A stretch of 64,000 nt of DNA, taken from the NCBI GenBank assembly GCA_024743195.1, contig JANSXE010000005.1:186001-250000 (forward strand), in the 5' to 3' direction. Below the pieces are notes generated by a model. The model ran no database searches, was not told where the DNA came from, and saw nothing but the letters and a program-made list of their open reading frames with translations. Every line of letters starts with the position of its first letter. Within the stretch, counting starts at the first letter, position 1. Source of the DNA: Alphaproteobacteria bacterium. GTDB lineage: Bacteria; Pseudomonadota; Alphaproteobacteria; UBA8366; Aestuariispiraceae. The translations under genes were made by a program, and so were the position numbers. Positions 7,630-16,980 of the stretch are shown in pieces.

Positions 7630-8160
7630 TCAGTAGCGGCCGAGGCTGATCTCGCCTTCGGCGATCTCCTCATAGGCGCCGTCCGCAGCGCGGACGACGG
7701 CGTAGACCTCGGCCTCGTAGCGGTTGTTGCGGCCGCCGGAGCAGGGCGGCAGATAGCCGGGCGAGCGCCAAGCGCCCTTGGCGCGGTTCTTCTTTTCGAG
7801 CCACACGCCCTCCGGCATCTCGGCCGCGCCGCCGGGCACGGCCGGCAGCACCGTCTCGCCGACGCCCGGCTCGATCACGAAGCCGATGATCCCATGCCCG
7901 CCGTTCCTGGAGAGCGGCTGGTAGCTCTTGTCGTTGAACTCGACGACGAGGGCGTTGGCCTCGGCCGGGATGTTGGAGACCCTGAGCGGCGGCGTCGCGC
8001 CGTCGCCGCCGAACTTCTTGCAATGCTGGCCGTCCGGAATCCTCTCCCCGTCCCAGGCCGGGTCCGCGAAGGTCACGGTCAGGTCTTGCGCCTGGGCGGA
8101 CCCGCCGCTCATCGCGAGGGCGAGCGCAAACAGCGCGCCGGCAACGGGTGCACGGAGCAT
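7630..8160 (-). CDS. PEBP (YbhB/YbcL-like) family periplasmic protein
   Basis: A 176-residue protein with a clear signal peptide (about 1-24, cleavage after SAQAQ) and a phosphatidylethanolamine-binding-protein fold: the FGGDGATPPLRVSNIPAEANALVV stretch and the later GYLPPCSGG region are conserved in bacterial PEBP proteins, whose ligand is generally unknown. ATG 8160 is preceded by a perfect AGGAGG. It follows bchJ by 40 bp on the same strand and may be carried on the bchEJ transcript, though a role in photosynthesis is not known for it. Confidence 0.8.
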   Translation of the reverse strand: MLRAPVAGALFALALAMSGGSAQAQDLTVTFADPAWDGERIPDGQHCKKFGGDGATPPLRVSNIPAEANALVVEFNDKSYQPLSRNGGHGIIGFVIEPGVGETVLPAVPGGAAEMPEGVWLEKKNRAKGAWRSPGYLPPCSGGRNNRYEAEVYAVVRAADGAYEEIAEGEISLGRY

Positions 8161-8200
8161 CGGGGTCCCTCCTGTCTTGGCCGCCGGTCGGCGGAGCGCG

Positions 8201-8815
8201 TCAGTCGAGCGCGATCTCGAACCGGCACAGCGGATCGCCGGCGCGCGCGCAGGCGGGGTGCGTAACCCGCGCCCGGCGGCTGACCAGCGCCTGGAACAAG
8301 CGGCTGAAGACGCCGACATGCCAGACGCAGCCGGGCATGGCGAGCGGGTTGCCTGCGATCTCGACCCGGCTGGGCGCGCCATAGGCCGCCCGACAGACGC
8401 CGGAGCCTGCGAAGGTCCAGGCGTTGCGCTGGATCGCCTTGAGCAGCAGCCGGGCGGCCAGCGGCGCCGGCAGGGCCTTCAACAGCGCCTTCACCGGGCC
8501 CGGGATGCGGTGCGCCATGACGTAGTCGGCGGTGCGCCGGCCGGCCTCGGCCGCGATCTCCGACGCCGCATCGTGCGGATAGGCGGCGAACAGGGTCTCG
8601 AACAGCGCCGCGGGCACGGCTTGCGGGATCATGGCGTCCAGGCGCGCCTCGGCCCAATCGGCCAACCCGGCGCGCAGGAACAGGCCGAGGGCCGCCGCCT
8701 CGCCGGCTCGTTCCGCCAGCGCCGCGCGCAGTTGGATCACCGCGTTGGGGCCGATCAGCCCGTCCGGGTGGGCGGCGGCGCCCGCCGGCGGCGCGAGCGG
8801 GTCGGCGAGCGCCAT
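8201..8815 (-). CDS. bchJ: Bacteriochlorophyll biosynthesis protein BchJ (V4R domain)
   Basis: A 204-residue cytosolic protein matching BchJ: an N-terminal helical part (IGPNAVIQLRAALAERAG) and a C-terminal V4R (4-vinyl reductase) domain with AGNPLAMPGCVWHVGVFSRL and the closing cysteine-bearing HPACARAGDPLCRFEI. BchJ was first proposed as the 8-vinyl reductase; later work suggests it instead helps deliver intermediates or affects flux, so the catalytic label is uncertain. It starts six bases after the bchE stop and is clearly co-transcribed. The bchE-bchJ order is the same as in Rhodobacter photosynthesis clusters, but the next bch genes do not follow here. Confidence 0.88.
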   Translation of the reverse strand: MALADPLAPPAGAAAHPDGLIGPNAVIQLRAALAERAGEAAALGLFLRAGLADWAEARLDAMIPQAVPAALFETLFAAYPHDAASEIAAEAGRRTADYVMAHRIPGPVKALLKALPAPLAARLLLKAIQRNAWTFAGSGVCRAAYGAPSRVEIAGNPLAMPGCVWHVGVFSRLFQALVSRRARVTHPACARAGDPLCRFEIALD

Positions 8816-8821
8816 CGTCCC

Positions 8822-10519
8822 CTACTCCGCCGGGATGCGGTCGCCGGGTTCCGGCGTCGCGGCCGCTGGCGAGCCGTCCGCCAGCGCCTCGTCCATCTGC
8901 TCGCGCCCGCCGCCGCAGGCCATCGCGGCCTCGGCCCCGCTCGCCGCCGACGCGGCGGCGGCCTGACCCTTGCGCGTCTTGTCCGCGGCGGCGACCCAGT
9001 CGCTCGCCTCCACCGGCGCGATGCGCTTGGTGCGGTCGAAGTGGAAGTCGACCTTCTTCTTCGACTGCGGCCCCCAGTAATTGACCTTGCCCAGATCGTA
9101 GAACTTGCGCTGGAAGCCGGCCTTCAGGAAGGCCTTCAGGCAGCCCAACAGATAGCGCCGTCGGAAACCCGTCCCGCGCCAGGGATAATGGAACAGCGCC
9201 TTCTGCATGTAGAAGCGGCGATAGTTGTTCATCACGCGGTCGAGCAGTTCGCCGCGCTCCATCGCCTCCGGCTTCATGATCGGCGTGACGAAGTTGTACT
9301 TCTCGAAGTCGAAGATCTCGACCTTGTCGCCCAGCTCCTTGAACAGGTTGGAGAAGGGCCAGGGCGTGTACATGGCCCAGTTGGCGAGGTCCGGCTGCCA
9401 GTCCCAGGCCATGCGGTAGGTCTCTTCCAGCGTCTCCGCCGTCTCGTTCTCCAATCCTACGATGAATTGGGCCTCGACGAAGATGTCCGCTTCGCGCAGC
9501 AGTTGGACCGCGCGTTTGTTCTCCTCGACCCGGGTCTCCTTGTTGAAGCGGTCGAGCTTGAGCTGCGCCGCCGCCTCGGTGCCGAGCGAGACGTGCACGA
9601 GCCCGGCCTCGCGATAGAACTTCAGCAGCTTTTCGTCGCGCAGGATGTCGGTCACGCGGGTGTTGATGCCCCACTTGATCTTGTCGGGCAGGCCGCGGGC
9701 GATCAGCTCCTCGCAGAACTGGATGAACTTCTTGCGGTTAATCGTCGGCTCCTCGTCGGCGAGGATGAAGAAGCCTACATCGTGCTCGTTCACGAGCCGC
9801 TCGATCTCGTCGACCACCTTCTTGGGATCGCGGATGCGGTAGTCGCGCCAGAACTTCCATTGACTGCAGAAGCTGCAGGTGAAGGGGCAGCCGCGCGCCA
9901 TGTTGGGGATCGCGACGCGCACGCCCAGCGGCACGTAGATGTACTTCTCCCACTCCAACAGCGACCAGTCGGGGTCGATCGCGTCGATGTCCTTGACCGT
10001 CGGCGCGGCCTCGTTGGCGACGATGCGCCCACCCTCGCCGCCGTCCGGATCGGGCTCGAGATAGGCGAGCCCCTTGATCTCCGCCCGGTGTGCGGGCCAG
10101 AGGCCGGCGTCGATCACCTGGATCAGCTCGCGGAAGATCTCCTCACCCTCGCCGCGGACGATCACGTCGATCCAGGGCGCTTCGGCCAGCACCTGCTTGT
10201 ACATGAAGGTGGCGTGGATGCCGCCCAGCACGCGCACCGCGTCGGGGCAGGCCTCGCTCGCCACGCGCAGGATCTCCTCCGCCTTGTAGATCGACGGCGT
10301 GATCGCCGTCGTGCCCACCACGTCGGGCTTCAATTCCGTCAGCCGCGCGGCCACCTCCTCCATCGGAAGGTCGTTGGTCATCGCGTCGATGAAGGTGACG
10401 TCGTCATAGCCCGCCGCCTTCAGATGGCCCGTCAGATAGGCGGCCCAGGCCGGCGGCCAGTTGCCCGCGATCTCGGCGCCGCCGGAATGGTAGTTCGGAT
10501 GGATGAGCACGATGCGCAT
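8822..10519 (-). CDS. bchE: Anaerobic Mg-protoporphyrin IX monomethyl ester oxidative cyclase BchE
   Basis: A 565-residue B12-binding/radical SAM enzyme that forms the isocyclic ring E of bacteriochlorophyll without oxygen, using water as the oxygen donor. The N-terminus [19 protein letters not shown] and the cobalamin-binding-like domain (1-145) are highly characteristic, and the radical SAM cluster motif is C211-C215-C218 in [15 protein letters not shown]. The end has an Ala-rich, poorly conserved extension after about residue 510. ATG 10519 follows GGGAG at nine bases. Upstream lie a PpsR/CrtJ-type site and an FNR/FixK-type box, which fits the known oxygen control of bchE. This gene is the main evidence that the host is an anoxygenic phototroph. 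Confidence 0.95.
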   Translation of the reverse strand: MRIVLIHPNYHSGGAEIAGNWPPAWAAYLTGHLKAAGYDDVTFIDAMTNDLPMEEVAARLTELKPDVVGTTAITPSIYKAEEILRVASEACPDAVRVLGGIHATFMYKQVLAEAPWIDVIVRGEGEEIFRELIQVIDAGLWPAHRAEIKGLAYLEPDPDGGEGGRIVANEAAPTVKDIDAIDPDWSLLEWEKYIYVPLGVRVAIPNMARGCPFTCSFCSQWKFWRDYRIRDPKKVVDEIERLVNEHDVGFFILADEEPTINRKKFIQFCEELIARGLPDKIKWGINTRVTDILRDEKLLKFYREAGLVHVSLGTEAAAQLKLDRFNKETRVEENKRAVQLLREADIFVEAQFIVGLENETAETLEETYRMAWDWQPDLANWAMYTPWPFSNLFKELGDKVEIFDFEKYNFVTPIMKPEAMERGELLDRVMNNYRRFYMQKALFHYPWRGTGFRRRYLLGCLKAFLKAGFQRKFYDLGKVNYWGPQSKKKVDFHFDRTKRIAPVEASDWVAAADKTRKGQAAAASAASGAEAAMACGGGREQMDEALADGSPAAATPEPGDRIPAE

Positions 10520-10537
10520 GGCTGAAATCTCCCGTCA

Positions 10538-10580
10538 TGTCCAGTTATCCTGACACTACGGACGTCACTAAGATTTGACA
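10538..10580 (-). promoter_or_regulatory. Tandem PpsR/CrtJ-type sites upstream of bchE
   Basis: TGT-N12-ACA is matched exactly at 10538-10555. A second copy at 10563-10580 reads CGT-N12-ACA (one mismatch). The sites are 7 bp apart, close to the spacing reported for cooperative CrtJ/PpsR pairs. They cover the presumed -10 region and start point of bchE, so binding should repress under aerobic conditions. No ppsR gene is in the window. Confidence 0.72.
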
Positions 10581-10588
10581 TATGTCAA
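10575..10588 (-). promoter_or_regulatory. FNR/FixK-type box upstream of bchE
   Basis: TTGACATATGTCAA is a perfect 14-bp palindrome (16 bp with flanks) of the TTGAC-N4-GTCAA type. Its centre is about 62 bp from the bchE start codon and 33-34 bp upstream of a -10-like GGATAA on the minus strand, roughly class II activator geometry. FnrL is known to activate bchE in Rhodobacter. The box is also 131 bp upstream of the divergent RND operon. Confidence 0.72.
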
Positions 10589-10712
10589 ACAGGGCGCGCT
10601 TCCGTGCGATCCGACCGCCTTTCGTCGCGGACGCCTTGCGAATCGCGGTAGCGATGGCGTGTGGGTCGAGGGTCCGGGCGTCCGCCCGCGCCCACTGGAG
10701 GCGTAACGGGTT

Positions 10713-11837
10713 ATGTCCATCTTACGGCAGCTTCTCGTGATCGCGGCGCTCGCCGCGGCCGGTTACGCGCTATGGAACGCGGACGAGCTGGGGTTGCTCG
10801 ATCGCGCCGGGCGCGACTCCCCGGCCGACAGCGGGGTCGAGGCGCGCCTCACGCCGGAAGCCGACGGCGTGCCCGTCACCGTCGCGGCGATCGGCCTGGC
10901 GCGCGACGATGTGCGTCTCGAGGCGGTCGGCGACGGCTTGGCGCTCAAGGCGGTGACGCTCTTCCCCGCGGTCTCGGGCGAGGTGGAGGCCCTGTTGTTC
11001 GAGGCCGGCCAGACGGTCGCCGCCGGCGAGACGGTGGTCAGACTGGACGACCGGCGCGAGCGCGTCGCGCTCGATCTGGCCGAGGTCGCCGTCGCCGACG
11101 CAGAGCGCACGCTGGCGCGCTTCGAGCGCGCGGTCGGCTCCGGCGCCGTTTCGGAGACCGAGGTGGACGCGGCGCGCACCGCGCTGGAGCGCGCGCGCCT
11201 GGAGCGCGACCAGGCGCAGATCGCACTCGACGACCGGACGGTCGAGGCGCCGTTCGACGGCGTCCTCGGCATCCCCAGAATCGAGATCGGCGACCGCGTC
11301 GACGACGAGACCGCGCTCGCCACGCTCGACGACCGGTCGGTGCTGCTGGTGGATTTCGAGGTCCCCGAAGCGGTCGCCGGGCGGATCGCCCCCGGCGATG
11401 CGGTCGAGGCGCGAACCTGGAGCCTGCCGGACGCGCGATTCACGGGCCGGATCAGCGCGCTGGAAAGCCGCATCGACGCCGCCACCCGCTCGATCCGGGT
11501 GCGTGCGCGCCTGCCCAACGACGGCGACCGGCTGCGCCCGGGCATGTCCTTCGCGATCGCGCTCGACCTGCCGGGGCGTCTCTACCCGGCGGTTCCGGAG
11601 GTCTCGCTGCAGTGGGGGCGCGAGGGCGCCTATCTCTGGCGCGTGCGGGACGGCCGGGCCGAAAGGCTGTTCGTCGCCGTGAAGAAGCGCGGGGCCGGGC
11701 GCATCCTGGTCGACGGACCGCTGGCCGAAGGCGACGAGATCGTGGTCGAAGGCGTGCAGCGCATGCGCGAGGGCGTGCGCGTCGCGATCGTCGGCCGGGC
11801 GACTCCTCCCGCCGCAGGGTCGGGGGCGCCCCAATGA
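10713..11837 (+). CDS. RND efflux periplasmic adaptor (membrane fusion protein)
   Basis: A 374-residue HlyD/MFP-family protein that links the inner-membrane RND pump to the outer-membrane channel. It has an N-terminal membrane anchor (about 4-20, no lipobox), a first half-lipoyl motif (FPAVSGEVEALLFEAGQTVA), a helical hairpin (about 115-170), the second lipoyl half (VEAPFDGVLGIPRIEIGDRV) and beta-barrel and membrane-proximal domains to the end. It is the first gene of a tightly coupled operon: its stop overlaps the pump gene start (ATGA at 11834). Substrate class cannot be inferred. Confidence 0.9.
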   Translation: MSILRQLLVIAALAAAGYALWNADELGLLDRAGRDSPADSGVEARLTPEADGVPVTVAAIGLARDDVRLEAVGDGLALKAVTLFPAVSGEVEALLFEAGQTVAAGETVVRLDDRRERVALDLAEVAVADAERTLARFERAVGSGAVSETEVDAARTALERARLERDQAQIALDDRTVEAPFDGVLGIPRIEIGDRVDDETALATLDDRSVLLVDFEVPEAVAGRIAPGDAVEARTWSLPDARFTGRISALESRIDAATRSIRVRARLPNDGDRLRPGMSFAIALDLPGRLYPAVPEVSLQWGREGAYLWRVRDGRAERLFVAVKKRGAGRILVDGPLAEGDEIVVEGVQRMREGVRVAIVGRATPPAAGSGAPQ

Positions 11838-14800
11838 CCGCGACCTCCGAGCCGCCGCCCGACAGCCCGAGCGCGCCACCGGCAGGCCCTCGCTTGCCGG
11901 CGGCGGAGCGGCTGCTGGGCGGTCTCCCCGGCCTGTCGATCCGGCGGCCGGTGCTGATCGCCGTGGTCAATCTCCTGATCGTCATCGCCGGCGTCGCCGC
12001 GGTTCTCGGCGTCGAGGTGCGCGAACTGCCGGACGTCGACCGGCCGACCGTCTCGATCCGCTTCGTCTGGGACGGCGCCGCGCCGGAGACGGTGGACACC
12101 GAGGTGACCAGCGTCGTCGAGGACGCCGCCGCCCGCACCCCGGGCGTCCGCGCCATCGCCAGCTCGAGCGAGGAGAACAACGCCCGCATGCGGGTCGAGT
12201 TCGACCCCGGCGTCGACCTGACGGAGGCCGCCAACGACCTGCGCGAAGCGGTCGCCGGAATCGAGCGGGACCTGCCGGACGGGGTCGAGGATCTCGTGAT
12301 CGTCAAGGCCGACGCGGACGCCGACCCGATCATGCGGCTCGCCGTGAAGAGCGAGACCTTGAGCGAAGCGGCGCTGACCGAGCTTGCCGACGAGGAGGTT
12401 GCGCGCGAACTCTCAACCGTGCCCGGCGTCGCGGAGGTGCGTCTGTTCGGCGACCGCGAGCAGGTGCTGCGCGTGGTGGTCGACCCGCTGCGGTTGGCCG
12501 GTTACGATCTTTCCATCGACGAACTCGCCGCGGTGTTGGAGCGCGCCCGCTTCGACGTCCCGGCCGGCAGCTACAAGTCGGACGATCAGATGCTGATCGT
12601 GCGCGCCGACGCCTCCGTCTGGCGGGCGGAGGAGGTCGACCGTCTGATCCTGCGCGACCCCATCCGCCTCGGCGACGTGGCGGAGGTGTTCTACGGACCC
12701 GCCGACGCGGAATCCTACGTGCAGGCGGACGGGCAGCGGGTGATCGGCCTCGGCGTCGTGCGTCAGGCGCAATCCAACACGATCGCGATCTCCGACGGGG
12801 TGCGCGAGGCGGTGGACCGACTCAACCGCCGACTCGACGACGCGCAGGTGGTCGTGATCTCCGACGACGCGGTCTTCATCCGCAGCGCCATCAAGGAGGT
12901 GCTGACCAGCCTGGGTCTCGCCATTCTGGTGGTGATCGGCGTGATCTATCTCTTCATGGGATCGATCCGGCCGACCCTGATTCCGGCGGCCGTAATCCCG
13001 GTCGCCTTGATCGGGGTGGTCGCGGCGATCTGGCTCGTCGGCTTCTCGATCAACATCCTGACCCTGCTGGCGCTGGTGTTGGCGACGGGCCTGATCGTCG
13101 ACGATTCCATCGTCGTGCTGGAGAACATCCAGCGCCGACGGGCCCAGGGTCTCGCCCCCTACGCCGCCGCCGCGGTGGGCGCGCGCCAGGTGTTCTTCGC
13201 GGTGATCGCGACCAGCGCGACGCTGATCTCGGTCTTCGTGCCGATTTCCTTCCTGCCCGGCACGGCGGGGCGGCTGTTCGTGGAGTTCGGCTTCGTGCTC
13301 GCCATTGCGGTGGCGCTCTCCTCCTTCGTGGCGCTGACGCTTTGCCCGATGCTGGCGGCCCGCCTGCCGGACGTACGCGTACGATCGGCGGATGCGCGTA
13401 CGGCGCAGGGGCGCGGGCTCGGGGTCCTGGGGCGACCGGTGGTCCGCGCCTATGAGCGGCTGCTGGATTGGTCGCTGCAGGCCCCGCTCGTCGTGCTGGC
13501 GCTCGCGGTTGCGGCCGCGGCCGGCTCCTTCCTGCTGTTCCAGAACATCGAGCGCGAATTGACGCCGCGGGAGGACCGCGGCGCCATCCTGGTCTGGCTG
13601 TCCGGGCCCGACGGGGTGGGGCTCGACTACACGGCCCGGCAGGTGGAGCAGGTCGAGGCCGCGCTGCGCCCGCTGCGCGCGGCCGGCGAGGTGGAGACCA
13701 TCTTCTCGATCGTCGGCCGATACGACATGCATCGCGGCTACACCGTCGCGCCGCTGAAGCCCTGGGACGAGCGCACCCGCGGCCAGCAGGAGATCGCGAA
13801 CGACCTGCGGGACGCGCTCGCGGCGATTCCCGGCGCCAATGCGCGCATCATCGCGCCGAACAGCCTCGGCCTGCGCGGCGCCGGCGGCGGGCTGGAGGTG
13901 GCGCTTCTGGGCGACGACTACGCCGAACTGGCCGACGCCGCGGACGTCATGATGGCGGCGATGCGCGAGCGCTATGACGGCCGGATGGAGGATCTGCGGC
14001 TCTCCTACCAGGCGACGCAGCCGGAACTGTCGCTGGCGATCGACCGGCGACGGGCCTCGGACCTCGGCGTCGAGGTCGAGGCGATTTCCGACGCGCTGCG
14101 CGTCATGGTCGACGGGTTCGAGGTCGCCCAGGTCGCGGTCGCCGACGAGTCGGTCCCGGTGATGCTGCAATCGACCGCAGGCGCGATCGACGGGCCGGAC
14201 GACCTGCGCAACCTGTTCGTGCGCACGGCGGGCGGCGCGATGGTCCCGCTCTCGGCGCTCGTGACGGTGGAGGAGACGGGGGTCGCCACCGAACTGGACC
14301 GCCACGCGCAGAAGCGCGCGGTGGAGATCGACGCCGGCCTCGCCCCCGGCTATGCGCTGAGCCAGGCCGTTGCGGACGTCGAATCGCTGGCGGACGAGCT
14401 GCTGCCGCCTGGGATCTCGCTCAAGCTGCTGGGCGAGGCGGAGACGCTGGAAGAGACCTCCTACGATGTCGCCATCACCTTCGCGATCGCGATCCTGGTG
14501 GTGCTGCTGGTGCTGGCCGCCCAGTTCGAGAGCGTCAATTCCGCGGTCGTCATCATCCTGACGGTGCCGTTCGGCGTCTCGGCCGCGATCTTCGCGCTCG
14601 CCGCCACCGGGACCAGCATCAACATCTACAGCCAGATCGGCCTCATCATGCTGGTCGGGCTGATGGCCAAGAACGGCATTCTGGTGGTGGAGTTCGCGGA
14701 CCAACTGCGCGACCGCGGCTATTCGGTGCGCGCCGCCGTGCGCAACGCGGCGCTGATCCGGCTGCGGCCGGTGATGATGACGATGCTGTCGACGGTGCTA

Positions 14801-15094
14801 GGCGGGGTGCCGTTGATCCTCGGCGGCGGAGCGGGCGCGGAGGCGCGCGCCGCCATCGGCTGGGTGGTGTTCGGCGGGCTTGGGATCGCGACGCTCTACA
14901 CCCTGTTCCTGGCGCCGGTGATCTATCTCGGCCTCGCCCGCTTCGCCAAACCGCGCGCCCATGGCGGGGAGCGTCTGGCGGCCGAGCTGGACGAGGCCGG
15001 CGCGGCCGTCGAGCGCGACGCCGACGTGCTGGAGGAGGCGGGCGCCGCCGGCCCGAACGCCGCGCCCCAGCCCCGGCCGGAGGGGCGGGCGTGA
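11834..15094 (+). CDS. RND multidrug-type efflux transporter (HAE1 family)
   Basis: A 1086-residue inner-membrane proton antiporter, normal length for the family. Its first membrane helix is near residues 36-60, two large periplasmic loops follow helices 1 and 7, and the proton-relay aspartate pair lies in helix 4 (LATGLIVDDSIVVLENIQRR), as in AcrB/MexB-type pumps and not in the metal-type CusA pumps. Helix 10-12 sequences (LIMLVGLMAKNGILVVEFAD) are also standard. It overlaps the adaptor gene by ATGA and the outer-membrane factor gene by GTGA, so all three components are made from one message. Confidence 0.92.
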   Translation: MTATSEPPPDSPSAPPAGPRLPAAERLLGGLPGLSIRRPVLIAVVNLLIVIAGVAAVLGVEVRELPDVDRPTVSIRFVWDGAAPETVDTEVTSVVEDAAARTPGVRAIASSSEENNARMRVEFDPGVDLTEAANDLREAVAGIERDLPDGVEDLVIVKADADADPIMRLAVKSETLSEAALTELADEEVARELSTVPGVAEVRLFGDREQVLRVVVDPLRLAGYDLSIDELAAVLERARFDVPAGSYKSDDQMLIVRADASVWRAEEVDRLILRDPIRLGDVAEVFYGPADAESYVQADGQRVIGLGVVRQAQSNTIAISDGVREAVDRLNRRLDDAQVVVISDDAVFIRSAIKEVLTSLGLAILVVIGVIYLFMGSIRPTLIPAAVIPVALIGVVAAIWLVGFSINILTLLALVLATGLIVDDSIVVLENIQRRRAQGLAPYAAAAVGARQVFFAVIATSATLISVFVPISFLPGTAGRLFVEFGFVLAIAVALSSFVALTLCPMLAARLPDVRVRSADARTAQGRGLGVLGRPVVRAYERLLDWSLQAPLVVLALAVAAAAGSFLLFQNIERELTPREDRGAILVWLSGPDGVGLDYTARQVEQVEAALRPLRAAGEVETIFSIVGRYDMHRGYTVAPLKPWDERTRGQQEIANDLRDALAAIPGANARIIAPNSLGLRGAGGGLEVALLGDDYAELADAADVMMAAMRERYDGRMEDLRLSYQATQPELSLAIDRRRASDLGVEVEAISDALRVMVDGFEVAQVAVADESVPVMLQSTAGAIDGPDDLRNLFVRTAGGAMVPLSALVTVEETGVATELDRHAQKRAVEIDAGLAPGYALSQAVADVESLADELLPPGISLKLLGEAETLEETSYDVAITFAIAILVVLLVLAAQFESVNSAVVIILTVPFGVSAAIFALAATGTSINIYSQIGLIMLVGLMAKNGILVVEFADQLRDRGYSVRAAVRNAALIRLRPVMMTMLSTVLGGVPLILGGGAGAEARAAIGWVVFGGLGIATLYTLFLAPVIYLGLARFAKPRAHGGERLAAELDEAGAAVERDADVLEEAGAAGPNAAPQPRPEGRA

Positions 15095-16605
15095 CGGGCC
15101 GGCGCGCCCTTCTGCTCGCCGCGCCGCTGCTGCTCGCCGGCTGCTGGAGCGGTTTGGGAGACTGGGGCGACTGGTCGCCCTTCGGCGATCCGGTCGGCCC
15201 CGACTATGCGCGCCCCGCCCAGCCGGATCTGCCCGCCGGCTATCGCGGGCCGGCGCCGGATTTCGTCGCCGCGTCGGCCGCATCCGACGCGGACCGGCGC
15301 GCCGCGTCGCGCTGGTGGACGCGCTTCGAGGACCCGCTGCTCGACCGGCTGGCGGCGCGGGGGCTGACCGAGAACCCCGAGGTGGCGCTGGCCGACAGCC
15401 GGGTGCGGGAGGCCCGTGCGCTCCTGACCGGCGCACGCGCCGGGCGCCGTCCGACGCTCGACGCCGAGGCCGAGGCCGGCGTCGAGGGCCGGCGCGACTA
15501 CGCCGAGCGGGAAGCGGACGAAGAGCGCGATCTGGGCGGCGCGCTGGGCCTCGCGGGCCTGTTCGACTGGACGCTGGACGTCTTCGGCGGCGTCGAGCGC
15601 GAGGTGGAGGCCGCCGAGGCTGGCCTGCGCCTCGTGGAGGCGGAGCGGCGCGACGCCGCGCTCGCCGTCGTGGCCCAGATCGCCCGCACCTACGTCACGC
15701 TGCGCGGCGCGCAGACGCGCCTCGACCATTCGGACGAGGCGATCGCGCTGCAGCGGGAATCGCTCGCGCTGGTGCGCGGCCGCGTGGAAAGCGGTCTCGC
15801 CTCCGAGCTCGACCGCGCCCGCGCGGAGGCGGAGCTTTCCGCCCTGGAGGCCGACCGGGCGCCGATCCGCACGGAAATCCAGCGCGCCGCAAGCGCGCTC
15901 GCTGTGCTGACGGGCGCGCCGCCGGGCGCGCTGCCGGACGAAATCGACACGCCCGGCCCGCCGCCGCATGTGGCGGACGGCCCGCCCATCGGCGCGCCCC
16001 TCGACCTGCTGCGCCAGCGCCCGGACCTGACGGCGGCCGAGGAGGCCCTGATCCGCGCGACGGCGGAGATCGGGGTCGCGGAGGCCGCCCTCTATCCCAG
16101 CTTCACCCTGCCCGGCCGGCTGGGTTTCGAGCTCTCCGACGTCTTCACGGGCGAGCTGGTCGCCTCTGTCGTCGGCTCGCTCTTCCTCGCGATCGACGCG
16201 CCCTTGTTCGACGCCGGCGCGCGCGAGGCGGCGCTGGAGGCGGCCTATGAGCGCGCCGAACAGGCGTTCCTCGCCTATCGCGCCGCCCTGCTGACGGCGC
16301 TGGAGGAGGTCGAGAGCGCGCTCGACGGCTACGCCGGCGCGCAGCGGCGCGTGCGGCTCCTCGCCGCCGCGGTGGAGGCCAACCGCCGCGCCTTCGAGCA
16401 GGCGGAGCAGCGCTACAGCCAAGGCCTCGCCAACTATCTCGACGTGCTCGACGCCCAGCGCACGCTGACCGACCGCCGCCTCGACCTCGCCGTCGCGCAG
16501 ACCGATCTCGCGCTCGAAGCCGTCGCGCTCTACGAGGCCGCCGGCCTCGCCCCGCTCCTCCCCGACGTCCCGCCCCGGCCGGCGCGCACGGCCGCGCGCT
16601 CGTAA
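15091..16605 (+). CDS. Outer-membrane efflux lipoprotein (OprM/NodT family)
   Basis: A 504-residue outer-membrane factor. It begins with GTG inside the stop of the pump gene and carries a lipoprotein signal LLLAAPLLLAGC with C18 as the lipidated residue. Two TolC-type repeats follow, with the usual markers NPEVALADSRVREARALL, LFDWTLDVFGG and YPSFTLPGRLGFELSD, and a final AEQRYSQGLANYLDVLDAQR segment. It completes the tripartite pump. The next gene (parD) is 93 bp away and separately controlled. Confidence 0.9.
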   Translation: MTGRRALLLAAPLLLAGCWSGLGDWGDWSPFGDPVGPDYARPAQPDLPAGYRGPAPDFVAASAASDADRRAASRWWTRFEDPLLDRLAARGLTENPEVALADSRVREARALLTGARAGRRPTLDAEAEAGVEGRRDYAEREADEERDLGGALGLAGLFDWTLDVFGGVEREVEAAEAGLRLVEAERRDAALAVVAQIARTYVTLRGAQTRLDHSDEAIALQRESLALVRGRVESGLASELDRARAEAELSALEADRAPIRTEIQRAASALAVLTGAPPGALPDEIDTPGPPPHVADGPPIGAPLDLLRQRPDLTAAEEALIRATAEIGVAEAALYPSFTLPGRLGFELSDVFTGELVASVVGSLFLAIDAPLFDAGAREAALEAAYERAEQAFLAYRAALLTALEEVESALDGYAGAQRRVRLLAAAVEANRRAFEQAEQRYSQGLANYLDVLDAQRTLTDRRLDLAVAQTDLALEAVALYEAAGLAPLLPDVPPRPARTAARS

Positions 16606-16632
16606 GCCTCCAAGAGCCTAGGCGGGGGCGGC

Positions 16633-16651
16633 ATTGTCAAATTTTGACAAT
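16633..16651 (+). promoter_or_regulatory. Perfect inverted repeat upstream of parD, likely antitoxin operator
   Basis: ATTGTCAAATTTTGACAAT has 9-bp perfect arms around one central base and lies 47 bp before the parD start codon, in AT-rich sequence unlike its surroundings. ParD-type antitoxins repress their own operon by binding such palindromes; the assignment is by position and symmetry. Confidence 0.6.
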
Positions 16652-16698
16652 CTCAATACCATCAGGCGCCGTTGGCGATCTGATGAGAGGAGTCCGCT

Positions 16699-16980
16699 AT
16701 GCCGACCCGCAACATCAATCTGACCGATCATTACGCCCAGTATCTCGAGAAGGCGTTAGCCTCCGGACGCTACAAGAACGCCAGCGAGGTCGTGCGGGCC
16801 GGTCTTCGTCTCCTGGAGCGTCAGGACGCGGAAGACGCCGCGAAGATCGACGCGCTGCGGACCGCTTTCACAGAAGGCGAAGAGGCCTATCGACGCGGCG
16901 ACGCCATGGCCCTGCGAAACGACGGAGAGATCGACCGCCTGTTCGAGACGATCGCCGACGAGGTCGACCGAGCCCGCTGA
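16699..16980 (+). CDS. parD: ParD-family antitoxin
   Basis: A 93-residue protein with the ribbon-helix-helix DNA-binding start of ParD/CopG-type antitoxins (NINLTDHYAQYLEKALASGR, then YKNASEVVRAGLRLLE) and an acidic, helical C-terminus that would wrap the toxin. ATG 16699 is preceded by GAGAGGAG. The gene is followed after one base by the parE reading frame, and its stop codon lies in the first of three 15-bp repeats spanning the junction. It should neutralise ParE and autorepress the operon through the palindrome at 16633-16651. Confidence 0.88.
   Translation: MPTRNINLTDHYAQYLEKALASGRYKNASEVVRAGLRLLERQDAEDAAKIDALRTAFTEGEEAYRRGDAMALRNDGEIDRLFETIADEVDRAR

Noticed and set aside
12413-14704. 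Very long open frame antisense to the RND pump gene
   Set aside because: Its product is Arg/His/Gln/Asp-rich low-complexity sequence mirroring the codon bias of the pump gene. High GC suppresses stop codons on the opposite strand; similar antisense frames occur across the window (for example opposite the aminotransferase/BKACE genes and the chemoreceptor).
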